Assembly: GCF_000003605.2 (NCBI RefSeq)
Contig: NW_003156734.1
Span: 47,029 to 59,738 of the forward strand
Direction of reading: 5' to 3'
DNA: 12,710 nucleotides
Source of the DNA: Saccoglossus kowalevskii
Lineage: Eukaryota; Hemichordata; Enteropneusta; Harrimaniidae
This document shows, one piece after another, positions 1 through 8,401 of this stretch (within the stretch, counting starts at the first letter, position 1; every line of letters starts with the position of its first letter). Under the pieces are notes generated by a model that saw only the letters and a program-made list of their open reading frames with translations, ran no database searches and was not told the DNA's origin. A program made the position numbers and the translations under genes.

Positions 1-187
1 ATCAAATTCATCCCACTAACCAATCAAAACATTGGATATATTCAAATTTGTCACACTAACCCACCAAAACATTGGATATATTCAAATTCATCCCACTAAC
101 CAATCAAAACATTGGATATATTCAAATTCATCCCAGTAACCAATCAAAACATTGGATATATTCAAATTCATCCCAGTAACTAACCAA
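1..187. repeat. 40-bp minisatellite, about 4.6 copies in window
   Basis: Units begin at 1, 41, 81, 121 and 161 (the last is partial), each with ttcaaattcatccca and aaaacattggatata. The unit at 41-80 is most diverged (tttgtcacactaaccca). The array starts at the window edge, so it probably continues to the left. It runs to within about 17 nt of the MRPS9 acceptor at 203. Confidence 0.95.
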
Positions 188-203
188 ACTTCTTTCATTA
201 CAG

Positions 204-286
204 GATACTTATGCAAAACTTTTAGAAGTGCAAGAAATAGAAAATAACAAATTATCAAAAGGAATTTTTGATGCAGATGAACCATT
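204..286 (+). CDS. MRPS9: MRPS9 exon a (83 nt)
   Basis: The exon follows a pyrimidine-rich acceptor (tctttcattacag) and ends at the donor gtaagt. It reads [11 protein letters not shown]... to DADEP and leaves two bases (TT) that are completed to Leu by the next exon. The acceptor is preceded directly by a 40-bp minisatellite. Sequence conservation is weak here, so this exon is called from phase, splice sites and open frame. Confidence 0.85.
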
Positions 287-3200
287 GTAAGTAAACACTA
301 CAAAGTATTCTATTTTATACAATGTACACTATTAATGTTCAACCTAACAAATAGGGGCAACTACATTTTTTAGACAATTTTGTTTCAAAAGTATCACAAT
401 CATTGACTTTGACACTTGTCATCAACTTTTCTTTTGGTTTTATCCAATACAAAATACTTTTTGAGAAAAACTGATTGATATTTTTGGACAATTTCAATTG
501 GAATCCCTGTTGAAACATTATTTTATTAAAATAAATAGATCAGAAATTCTGAAAAATTCATGGTAAACATAAATACCCATCTTACAACTACATATGTAAC
601 TTTACCAACATTTTTGATATTTTTTATTTTTGTTTTGTGAACAGTATAAAATAAAACCATATTGTATGCTGCACGTTTTTCAAATGAAGAAGACAGTCAT
701 AACATAGTTAAACACATCTGAAACATTTTAGAACACGCCTGTTTTACAGATGACTTGATGACTTACAGATGTTGTAACAGTTGTGTTCAAGAGGATCAAT
801 CAGTCTCATTTGTTTTCCATATTAATCTGTGGTATGCTCTATTTGCAGATACCTTACACGAAGTGTATGGATTGAAAAAAACGCATTAGAGAAAATAGTT
901 TTAGAAAACATATCCAATCATGATGTAAGTGTGTGCCACAATTCTGTACATTATTACCTTTTCACCACCAGTTTCCTTTTTTCATCACAAAATAGACCAG
1001 TTTTTAGTCTGCACTTTTCTTCAGAAGATTGGGACAAAAATAACTTAATTTTTTGAGTAAACTGACTCAAATTTTGTCTGTTGGCTTCAAAATTAGGGTT
1101 CATTTCCAGAAATATTGAAAAAATATAGGAAAAAAGTGCAGACAAATTTGGCTGAAAAACTTAGAGTGGTGGTGAAAAAGTTATGTACCCTTCTGACAAT
1201 TTCATGTTCCTATCTTAGTTGTTTAATTTACTGCATGTCTCACCAAATTTGGCTTCAACTCAATTGAACAGTACCTCCTAGCCTGTCTAATAGTCAATCC
1301 TGGGCTATTGTTGCTGTGTCTTTTGCACGACATCTAAAGGTCACACATCCTGGTACCCGACCCCAGAAAATACGTGTATGTAACATTTGGGGGGGGGGTC
1401 AGGTGCAAGGTATGTTCCATGTCGTGCCATGCATTTCTTCATCTATACTTAACTCCAATTATTCGTACAAATTAAACAACAAGCATGAAATGCGGTATGC
1501 GGTGGTTGCAGTACACATTGCATAGATCCTTCCATTATACTTATTTGGATGTAAACTCATAACTTTCATATTGTGTATTTTCTTACAGTATAATAGATTT
1601 ATTAGATTGCTTGAAAGGATAATACAGCAACCTTATGCAAAACATGCACAAGATTACATCATGCAATTCAGAAAGGACATTGTAGCTGTAACTAGCAAGG
1701 ATGTGGTTGATCCGGTAAGTTTAAATGTGACACTGCCCTCTAGTGGCATACATTATCAATCTATTGTTTAGTCCCCGTTCGGACGCAGTTTTGACCTCTG
1801 TGTGTGCTTCCGGACCTGTATCTTAGAAATGCCTGGACCAATCACAATCAAACTTCACACATACATCATACATAATATTATACATATGCACATAAATTTG
1901 TTTCATGATCGGATTCAAGATGGCCGAATAGCAGCCATTTTTGTTCTAAAAATAATCAAAATCGAAGCATTTCTCGGCTGTTTACAGATGGATTTTGTTC
2001 AAACTATAGGACCTTGATGCACATCATTTTGTTTTCAAATAAGATTCAAAATGGCCGACTGGCAGCCATTTTGTTTTAATGAATGTGGTTTTAGTGCCAT
2101 ATCTCTCACTTGCTTTGACTGATTATGTTCAAATATTAAATATTCATTATACATCAAGTTATAGATATACAGATATATTGGTTTGACGATTCTATTAAAA
2201 ATGGCCGAATGGTGGCCATTTTTGTGCTAAAAAATCATCAAATATCAAGCATTTCTGGATGGATTTTGTTCAAACTTGGTACATACATTAGACATTACGG
2301 GTTCCTGATGCACGTTATTTTATTTTTAGATCGGTCTAGTGGCCATTTTGTTTTAATAAATGGGCTTCTAGAGCCATATCTCTGACATGTTTTGACTATG
2401 TTCAAATTTTATATATTCATTATACATGTATTCAAAATGGCTGATTTTGTTTTAATTAATGCTGTTCCAGAGCAATATCTCTTAATACTGGTTTGATGAT
2501 CAGATATAAATGTCAATCATTTTAATATTAAACAATCATAATAATCATATTCCTGACATGTTTATATTCCAGCTATATTACTATAAACAAAACTATATAT
2601 CTAAAATTCGATAACTAACTGGGACTGTGCCATGCATGGCTTGTTTTCTGTCAATTCTTGCTATTACATCGTAATGCTTTCATTATAAAAGATTTTATTT
2701 AGGAGAACACATATTAACAGGTTTTAATGGATTATGTATAGAAATAGAGATTAGGGAATCCAGTGTCAACATTGCATGCACTCGTGTTATTGTTGGGTCA
2801 CTGATATTTCCATAGTCGTTTTTACAAACAAAATGCCAGGTATTTATTTGATGGCATTCTTTTTTGAGTAATGTGACTACAATTCTGTTTCCAATAATTT
2901 GCTTTTCAAATAGAATGTATGCAGTATAATACAGTGACACAATAAATTTAAAACAAAACTGTGAAAATATAACACACAAGTATATGTCATTTATGTGAAA
3001 AATAATAGCTAGCTAGGTGACATCATTATTGTAATAGTTTACTTCATGCTGAATGTACATGTTTTATATTCATATTAATTACTACCACTTATTTTTATTC
3101 TAAATCAGACAAATATTGGTTTGAAAGCTGTTAATCCTATCTACTGGGTAGATACGATTTTCTTTAGAGGGTGCCCTCTAGTGGCCAGTATGGCCCTTGG

Positions 3201-5760
3201 TATTGCCCAAGATGGCTGCCGTACCCTTGTCTGTGATAAAATACTGTGAACAAAGTCCTGTTATGGGAAGACATCTGAAGAGTGAGGTTCCTGTACCCTT
3301 GTAATTTTGGGGTACCAGAAAGACTATATTATTAGTATTATATTGCTTTTACCATAGAGATATTATGTCATATCTTAAATTGTAGGAACACAATAAATAA
3401 ACTCTGGTCACATGACATAATTAATATTAATGTACAATAGGGTAACGGCTTAAATGGTGTACATGGCAAGTCACACAACAAAAAGTGCCTTACTTAACCA
3501 CCCGGCTAAATATGCAGCTTAAAGACTAGATGTAGGGCCTTATGGACAGTGCAGTGATCCTATCAGACCCTTGATAAATGCATCTTGGACATCCTAAAAC
3601 AGAGCTTAATGAGTCCACACAAATATATCACTCACAACTTCAATACAAATAAACCGATTCATGTGTCTAATTTCAACTTGCCTCAATCCATGGAAGGCAC
3701 ATGTTAGACGCTTTGTCCCGATCTGTTAGACTTACAAATCATACGCTTCATTTGATCTAATATTTTATTGCCACGTGTTAGTATGTTTGACACATAGGTT
3801 TATAATTAGAATGCCACCCACAAGTTGTAGAGGTAACCTTACCACCTCGTTATACTGTTTTCAGGCTTTTCTGTAGGACTGTTTCCCAGTTTCAGAGAGT
3901 GGCTTTGTAAGTCCACGATTCTATGCGACCATGGTGTTTGGTATGGTAATAAATTATTATTACATTATACCACTACACTCCGTAACAACAATTCTTGTAG
4001 ATAGGATTAGTAACTCATAAACTAATGTTTGTCTGATTAAGACGATATGTAAAGAATACAAATTAGTGCAAGTAATTGATACACAACACAGTATGACTTT
4101 GTTAATCATTTCAATTCAGATAAAGCATGACGAGAATGGTATTGGTTATGCCGAAGCTGATGGGTCTCGCAAGCGTGCTAAAGCTCATGTGGTTGTACGA
4201 GAGAAAGGAACAGGAATTGTCAAAATAAATGGCAAAGACTTAATAGATTATTTCTGGAATATTCAAGACAGGTAATTTCATTACAGCAATAAACTTGTAT
4301 ATTTTGCAGTGTAACCTCTGTGACACCAAGTCATGGTATTCCCAGACACATAAAATTTATCTTTTGTGAAAATGAAGTGGTTGTAGAGGCCTAAATGTGA
4401 AAATAATTCTCATGTTTACCAAAAAATGCTTCCAAACACATTGCATGCTGAAAACCTTCACGGACAACTGATGTGTACGCATATACAGGTTAGATTTCTA
4501 TGATGCGATAAGACAACCGATGTGTATGGATATACAGGTTAGGTGTAAATTTCTAAGATACGGTAATTTACAAAAGCCACTGGTCGGTAATCCAGCTAAC
4601 TATTACAGACAAAACATTCAGGTGCCTACTGTTAAATCTGTATTAAAAGCGGCTTCTATTAAAATGAGGGGATGCGGCTTCTATTAGAGCATCTACCCAT
4701 ATGAGAAATGGTGAATTTTTGGGTCTCAATTGTTTAAAAAGAATGGGTGCAGCTTCTATTAGGGATGCTGCTTCTAATACAGATTTTACGGTAGTTCAGA
4801 AATCGCTTCATCAGCAGTAGATTGTTACCAAACCTCACAGTCCTTATAGACATCTGTGGTCCCAAGTTCTTGTCAATATGCAGCACATGCAGATGCACAA
4901 ATCTCACTGGTTATTAATAAAGACCACAGCTGCCGATTTGTTACTCCAATACCTACAACTGTATGCTTGTGTATATATAGCTCTCTCTAGTGTTGTACAT
5001 CATTACATTTGTTTTTATTTTCAGAGAACAGATAATGTTTCCATTCCAATTTGTGGACAAATTAGGTGAATTTGATATGGAGTGCACAGTGACTGGAGGA
5101 GGACTGTCAGGTCAAGCTGGGGCTATTAGACTTGCATCCTCTAGGGCACTGAGGAGTTTTGTTAATGAGGAACAAATTGAACACATGAGACAAGGTAAAC
5201 CAGTTTGGATCGACTCTAGTCTATTGCAAAGAATGCCACATAATATAACACATACTGTATTACTGTTTCATCCTGCTCCAATAGTTATCAACACAAAATA
5301 GATGACAGCAATGTCGGTCACAATGGCAAATTTTTTTTTTTTATCTTGTCATTCAATTTTTCGGCAATCTTCTTCATGCTGGTAGATAATATCAATTTAT
5401 TTGGTATCTCAAGCAAATCTGATTTTATGTACGTAAATTTTGCCTTATTTAGGATTTTGCAAAAAGGTGATCATAATAATTACAATCAGCACTACTGCAC
5501 AGTTCATGTCATTTTCATTCAAACCAGTATTCACTGTTCTCTAGAATGCATGCGACATGATGGACTGCATATCAAAACAATGACACAAGCAGCAATCTTT
5601 TCACCCTTTATAATAACGGGAGTACAGTATTGTGCATTAACTATAAAAACAAATCTTTATTTTTACAGCTGGTCTATTAACACAGGATCCAAGGATTGTT
5701 GAGCGAAAGAAACCTGGACAAAAGGGTGCACGGAAAAAATTCACATGGAAAAAACGATAG
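204..5760 (+). CDS. MRPS9: Mitochondrial ribosomal protein S9 (uS9m), six 3' exons, 5' part outside window
   Basis: uS9m is a protein of the mitochondrial small ribosomal subunit; in the uS9 family the basic C-terminal tail reaches toward the decoding centre and P-site tRNA. The spliced exons are 204-286, 849-924, 1589-1714, 4120-4271, 5025-5194 and 5669-5760 (699 nt, 232 residues plus TAG). Every junction is GT-AG and every phase matches. Fragment residues 1-95 form a mitochondria-type extension that is poorly conserved. Residues 110-133 hold the uS9 signature (GSRKRAKA, then a GTG turn and NGKD). Residues 184-190 (SGQAGAIR) match the second conserved uS9 block, and the protein ends in a lysine/arginine-rich tail, KKFTWKKR, typical of uS9. 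Human MRPS9 is about 396 residues, so roughly 160 N-terminal residues, including the targeting peptide, should lie upstream. Identity is very secure; the exact first exon in the window is slightly less so. Confidence 0.96.
287..848 (+). other. MRPS9 intron (562 bp), nothing recognised
   Basis: GT-AG intron with plain AT-rich sequence. I see no repeat, RNA gene or ORF in it. Confidence 0.85.
849..924 (+). CDS. MRPS9: MRPS9 exon b (76 nt)
   Basis: The first base completes a Leu codon, followed by 25 codons ([15 protein letters not shown]... to NHD). The acceptor is tatttgcag and the donor is gtaagt. It ends in phase 0. Confidence 0.9.
925..1588 (+). other. MRPS9 intron (664 bp), G-run only
   Basis: GT-AG intron. 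The only notable item is a run of nine to ten G near 1389-1398. Short ORFs inside it show no protein-like composition. Confidence 0.85.
1589..1714 (+). CDS. MRPS9: MRPS9 exon c (126 nt)
   Basis: The exon holds exactly 42 codons, phase 0 at both ends, beginning [11 protein letters not shown] and ending KDVVDP. The acceptor is ttttcttacag and the donor gtaagt. It belongs to the mitochondria-specific region ahead of the uS9 core. Confidence 0.92.
1733..1746 (-). promoter_or_regulatory. CTCF-like motif, site 1
   Basis: On the minus strand it reads CCACTAGAGGGCAG, a full match to the bilaterian CTCF core consensus CCASYAGRKGGCRS. It lies 18 nt downstream of the MRPS9 donor at 1715. Binding is inferred from the match alone; the same string can also arise inside a dispersed repeat. 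Confidence 0.45.
1790..2510. repeat. Inverted AAAATGGC/GCCATTTT repeat block, two diverged ~280-bp units
   Basis: Two diverged units follow each other. Matching landmarks are gcatttct (near 1967 and 2249), gatgcac (near 2015 and 2307) and gccatatctct (near 2096 and 2374). Each unit carries the palindromic arms aaaatggc and gccatttt: 1916-1924 with 1934-1943, 2047-2055 with 2065-2073, and 2197-2206 with 2214-2223. Half copies lie near 2334-2358 and 2430-2458. Arms of this kind are common in dispersed repeats of marine invertebrates. No ORF or target-site duplication is evident. Confidence 0.75.
2511..4119 (+). other. Rest of large MRPS9 intron, no gene seen
   Basis: This is the 3' part of the 2405-bp intron 1715-4119. 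Apart from the CTCF-like site and a caagatggctgccg string near 3208-3221, I see no gene or clear repeat. Confidence 0.7.
3171..3184 (-). promoter_or_regulatory. CTCF-like motif, site 2
   Basis: On the minus strand it reads CCACTAGAGGGCAC, again a full match to CCASYAGRKGGCRS and in the same orientation as the site at 1733. A 14-nt string, tgccctctagtggc, is identical in both sites (1734-1747 and 3172-3185). Confidence 0.45.
4120..4271 (+). CDS. MRPS9: MRPS9 exon d (152 nt), start of uS9 core
   Basis: It encodes the first conserved uS9 block: [10 protein letters not shown], then [17 protein letters not shown]. The acceptor is tttcaattcag and the donor gtaatt. It ends with two bases of an Arg codon. 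The reading frame stays open upstream of the acceptor, which makes the exon look longer than it is in a plain ORF scan. Confidence 0.96.
4464..4566. repeat. Tandem duplication, about 49-bp unit, two copies
   Basis: Units begin at 4464 (acaactgatgtgta) and 4513 (acaaccgatgtgta) and share atatacaggttag and ttcta. It lies in the MRPS9 intron 4272-5024. Confidence 0.8.
4635..4795. mobile_element. MITE-like element, copy 1
   Basis: The ends are 20-bp imperfect terminal inverted repeats, 4635-4654 (aaatctgtattaaaagcggc) against 4766-4785, matching at 18 of 20 positions. The interior repeats ggcttctatta or close variants three times. It has no coding capacity and lies in an MRPS9 intron. The copy at 8131-8278 shares the same order of blocks: gcatcta, atatgagaaat, aaaaagaatgggtg. 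No clear target-site duplication was found, so the class is inferred. Confidence 0.7.
5025..5194 (+). CDS. MRPS9: MRPS9 exon e (170 nt)
   Basis: It encodes the middle of the uS9 domain: [15 protein letters not shown], a glycine-rich [20 protein letters not shown] stretch and EEQIEHMRQ. The acceptor is ttttattttcag and the donor gtaaac. If the intron were retained, the frame would run on for 35 codons to a stop at 5299-5301. Confidence 0.97.
5669..5760 (+). CDS. MRPS9: MRPS9 terminal coding exon (92 nt)
   Basis: It reads [17 protein letters not shown] and then the basic tail [10 protein letters not shown] before TAG at 5758-5760. This C-terminus is the hallmark of uS9. The acceptor is tatttttacag. 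Confidence 0.97.
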
Positions 5761-5799
5761 TACTTTGCATATCATGCATGCCCATTTTTTTTTTTTTTG

Positions 5800-5805
5800 A
5801 ATAAA
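5800..5805 (+). terminator. MRPS9 polyadenylation signal AATAAA
   Basis: A canonical AATAAA lies 40 nt after the MRPS9 stop, just after a T15 run (5784-5798). A GT-rich stretch (tttgtatgttttttgtggg, about 5826-5844) follows at the distance expected of a downstream element. The 3' UTR would be only about 60-70 nt. Confidence 0.8.
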
Positions 5806-5829
5806 GATGCACAGACCAAGCATAATTTT

Positions 5830-6090
5830 GTATGTTTTTTGTGGGAATTGGGGGCACAGTTCTAGAAGTGGTACCTACCGTTACACACGAATTGGTGACG
5901 TCACAAAATACATGACCTTCAATGTAGGTCGTTTCCTCGGTATATACGAATTGGTATATACAAATTACAATAAAGATACTTGAGACATTACAAATAAGGT
6001 GGAACAAATCATGTGACAAAATAATGATAACAGTAATAAATTCTAGCTTAACAGAACAAGCATATAATCAGTGGGGTCACGTACTTCATT
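5830..6090. other. Convergent intergenic region, left part, no gene seen
   Basis: No exon-like frame was found. A 10-bp palindrome, GTGACGTCAC, with a CRE-type core lies at 5895-5904. The two copies of ggtatata (near 5939 and 5952) with acgaattgg are short local repeats. Confidence 0.6.
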
Positions 6091-6260
6091 GCCAAATGGC
6101 TGTGTGGTTGAAACTGGTTCATGGCGTGACGGGTGAGGAAGACATCATTACATACTCACAATAAAACTGGGAAGTGGTTGCATATTACGGCGTAGCCAAC
6201 ATGGGAAATGAAAAAACACACAATACAAACGCCATGGGTTCGAATTCCACTAGATACACA
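6091..6260 (+). other. tRNA-like segment 1 (degenerate)
   Basis: A near-consensus B box, GGTTCGAATTC, lies at 6237-6247 in a plausible but imperfect T arm. Upstream, tggctgtgtggttg (near 6097) and gtagccaacatggg (near 6192) resemble D-arm or A-box sequence with mismatches. No full cloverleaf closes. It is probably a remnant of a tRNA-derived SINE. Confidence 0.35.
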
Positions 6261-6345
6261 CTCACCGGAAACAAGCAATCGTTTTGGCTTTCCCGTTCAA
6301 CTCATTGGAACATTGAAGTAGTTAGCAAAATGAACACCACTCAAC

Positions 6346-6430
6346 GTCGTGGCGCGGTACACAAGCGTGCCATCAAGATAAAACAAAATTAGCTTGAAAA
6401 GGCAGTGGGTTCAAGTCCCGCTCAGAGCTA
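6346..6430 (+). other. tRNA-like segment 2 (degenerate)
   Basis: The B box GGTTCAAGTCC (6408-6418) sits in a complete T arm, GTGGG-TTCAAGT-CCCGC, with one T-G pair. An A-box-like tggcgcggtacacaagcg starts near 6350. The acceptor arms do not pair, so it is unlikely to be a working tRNA. It lies directly before the 76-bp array. Confidence 0.4.
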
Positions 6431-6450
6431 CCGTGAAAACGTAAATCAAA

Positions 6451-6970
6451 TACACTAAAATAAGTCTCAAATATTTGTCCACACATTTATTTGTAATGGT
6501 GGAAGTTAAATAAACATGACTTGTTTACACCAAAATAAGTATTAAATATTAGTCCATACATTTATTCTCACAATGGTGTAAAATTATTAAACGAGAGTTG
6601 TCTACACCAAGATAAGTCTTAAATATTAGTCCATACATTTATTCTCACAATGGTGTAAAATTATTAAACGAGGGGGTCTACACCAAAATAAGTCTTAAAT
6701 ATTAGTCCATACATTTATTCTCACAATGGTGTAAAATTATTAAACGAGGGGGTCTACACCAAAATAAGTCTTAAATATTAGTCCATACATTTATTCTCAC
6801 AATGGTGTAAAATTATTAAACGAGAGTTGCCTACACCAAAATAAGTCTTAAATATTAGTCCATACATTTATTCTCACAATGGTGTCTACACCAAAATAAG
6901 TCTCAAATATATGTCCACACATATATTTTCACAATTTAACCATAGTGGAAATTACTTAAACACGACTTGT
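6451..6970. repeat. Tandem array, about 76-bp unit, seven copies
   Basis: Units start at 6451, 6526, 6603, 6679, 6755, 6832 and 6887. Inner units are nearly identical; each has a 55-nt core beginning TACACCA and ending TGGTGTA, then a linker of about 21 nt (aaattattaaacgag...). The unit at 6832 lacks exactly the linker. The two outer units are diverged and share variants with each other (tctcaaatat, gtccacacat, acgacttgttta). There are no unique spacers, so it is not a CRISPR array. Confidence 0.93.
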
Positions 6971-7171
6971 TTAATCAGTTGACATCAGTGCACAACAGAG
7001 TATCATTATTGAGCACAATTATTAACAGGAACGTGTCTTGGCTTTAGGATTAGGGTCGAGTCAGGTATGGGCAACGGAATTGTGGTCTTGTCAGTTGTCT
7101 ACATAGTGATCAGGAAGACAAAAACTAATTTACAATAAAGCTAAATATAAAAATAAATTATTCATTTGCAT

Positions 7172-7257
7172 GACTACCCACATGGCTCAGTGGATTGGTA
7201 CAAATCAGCATTGTGAAAGATCGCTGGTTCGAATCCAGTACGGTTAGTACGATTTTT
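7172..7257 (+). ncRNA. tRNA-like Pol III unit (tRNA-derived SINE head or tRNA pseudogene)
   Basis: An A box TGGCTCAGTGG (7183-7193) and a perfect B box GGTTCGAATCC (7226-7236) are followed by a T5 Pol III terminator (7253-7257). The T arm GCTGG-TTCGAAT-CCAGT is complete with one G-T pair. ACTACC (7173-7178) can pair with ggttagt (7243-7249) if one T bulges, but four extra bases then separate the acceptor from the A box, and the D arm does not form well. A ttgtgaa loop would present a GTG (His) anticodon, a weak hint. Transcription is plausible; a working tRNA is not. Confidence 0.5.
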
Positions 7258-7281
7258 GAATGCTAGTGAGAACACTGCTCC

Positions 7282-7289
7282 TATAAATA
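7282..7289 (+). promoter_or_regulatory. TATA-like sequence TATAAATA
   Basis: It lies within a short inverted repeat (tcctat/atagga), about 23 nt upstream of nothing recognisable but about 115 nt before the ATG of a short open frame. An E-box CACGTG follows at 7305-7310. AT-rich DNA produces such strings by chance. Confidence 0.2.
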
Positions 7290-7327
7290 GGACTTAAATC
7301 CTATCACGTGTGTGAAGACACTCATAG

Positions 7328-7561
7328 TACCGGTACAGTGGACAAGACAGTGTATATCAAGAACTCAAGTCAGAAAAACAGAACACAAGAATACTACCTC
7401 ACATGGAAGCCAGTCATAACCGACAAATCGTCAAAGTACGAACACAGTTGACAGCTGCAAGTCACATGCAACAACAAAAGACACGAGGATCACTGCTGCT
7501 CTCCAAATGGGTCCCTTCTTTTGTATTGAACCCCTACGGATTGCTAATTCCCCCTTTCTAA
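7328..7561 (+). other. Unrecognised open frame, 77 codons stop to stop
   Basis: The frame opens after TAG at 7325-7327 and ends at TAA 7559-7561. The first ATG at 7403 gives 52 residues (MEASHNRQIVKVRTQ... to LLIPPF). The upstream part is rich in E, K and Q. Base composition is less AT-rich than the surroundings. I do not recognise the product, and no family motif is visible. It could be a decayed transposon fragment or chance. Confidence 0.2.
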
Positions 7562-8023
7562 ACCTTCCCCAAAAATAATATATCACCCTTTTTAGAACGT
7601 ATTGACCCACAAATTAATGAATATTCATGAGCACAGAAACTGCTACGTCATGAATAAATTAGCATAATTTAAAAAAAAAATGCATAAAATGTAGGTACGT
7701 CTTCTGGAACCTTGCTGAATTGGGAAACAAAGTACCAGTATTATGTCTCAGTACATGGTATTTTTAGAGATGCATAGAGTCAAGGACATGCATAATTTAA
7801 TGTACCAAATGCACCTAAATTCTGAGCATTCATTTCATTCTCAATTTGATGATCAGAAAGGCTGTAACTTCTCTTTTATGTGAAGTCCAATTAAGCCTTG
7901 TATGTACCGGGTAGTTGCAATCAGAAGATCAGTGACCAAAATACTGCAGATTGATAACATCACCAACATTTTCTAGTTCATACAAAGTTATGTGATAGTC
8001 AGTGAACTGTGTACAATGTATGT
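7562..8023. other. Intergenic, no gene seen
   Basis: AT-rich sequence with a 12-bp palindrome ATGAATATTCAT at 7617-7628 and an A10 run near 7671-7680. Nothing else is supported. Confidence 0.6.
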
Positions 8024-8029
8024 TTTATT
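8024..8029 (-). terminator. Likely PIGA polyadenylation signal AATAAA
   Basis: This is the first canonical hexamer on the minus strand after the PIGA stop; on the plus strand it reads tttatt. It would give a 3' UTR of about 390 nt that contains the second MITE-like copy. No AATAAA or ATTAAA lies between it and the stop. Confidence 0.55.
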
Positions 8030-8130
8030 TTGATAACAAAAATAAACTTAAGCCTTGTTAAAGGTGAATCCAATATTGTTTGAAATTTGCATAATTATTG
8101 GATGCAGATATGTAAATTTGTGTACTGTAA

Positions 8131-8278
8131 TATCTGTATTAGAAGCCGCAGCTTCTATTAAAATAGTAAAATGCAACAGAGGGGATGCGGCTTCTATTAG
8201 AGCATCTATAAATATGAGAAATGATGAATTATTCAAAAAGAATGGGTGAGACTTCTATTAGAGATGCGGCTTCTACGG
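8131..8278. mobile_element. MITE-like element, copy 2, in predicted PIGA 3' UTR
   Basis: It starts atctgtattagaagccgc and ends gatgcggcttctacggtg. It is collinear with the copy at 4635-4795 but lacks about 12 nt (atacagatttta) just inside its right end. The same cggcttctatta direct repeats are present. It lies between the PIGA stop and the predicted poly(A) signal. Confidence 0.7.
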
Positions 8279-8401
8279 TGTCCATTACAGTCCCACTATA
8301 GAGAGACTGAGTAGATGTATAATAATAAAATGATCGTTAAAGTACTCCAAAAACTACATGACAGTATTTCAAATCTAAACAATGTAATTTCATATTCTGG
8401 T

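Noticed and set aside
748-780. C/D snoRNA in the first MRPS9 intron (ttgatga as C box)
   Set aside because: No D box or closing terminal stem lies at the right distance downstream.
2695-2979. 94-codon minus-strand ORF inside the MRPS9 intron
   Set aside because: No recognisable motif, no splice or promoter context, and composition expected of random AT-rich DNA.
4990-5301. 103-codon ORF as a complete gene
   Set aside because: Its middle is MRPS9 exon 5025-5194; the ends are read-through into flanking introns. Splice sites and phases fit the exon call.
5346-5702. The longest simple ORF in the window (118 codons, + strand)
   Set aside because: It lies mostly in the last MRPS9 intron and crosses the terminal exon in a different frame. 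Its composition is not protein-like.
6451-6970. CRISPR array
   Set aside because: Units are direct tandem copies without unique spacers, and the surrounding DNA is clearly eukaryotic.
8055-8249. Overlapping short ORFs on both strands across the second MITE-like copy
   Set aside because: They are produced by the inverted repeat sequence itself and have no homologue that I recognise.
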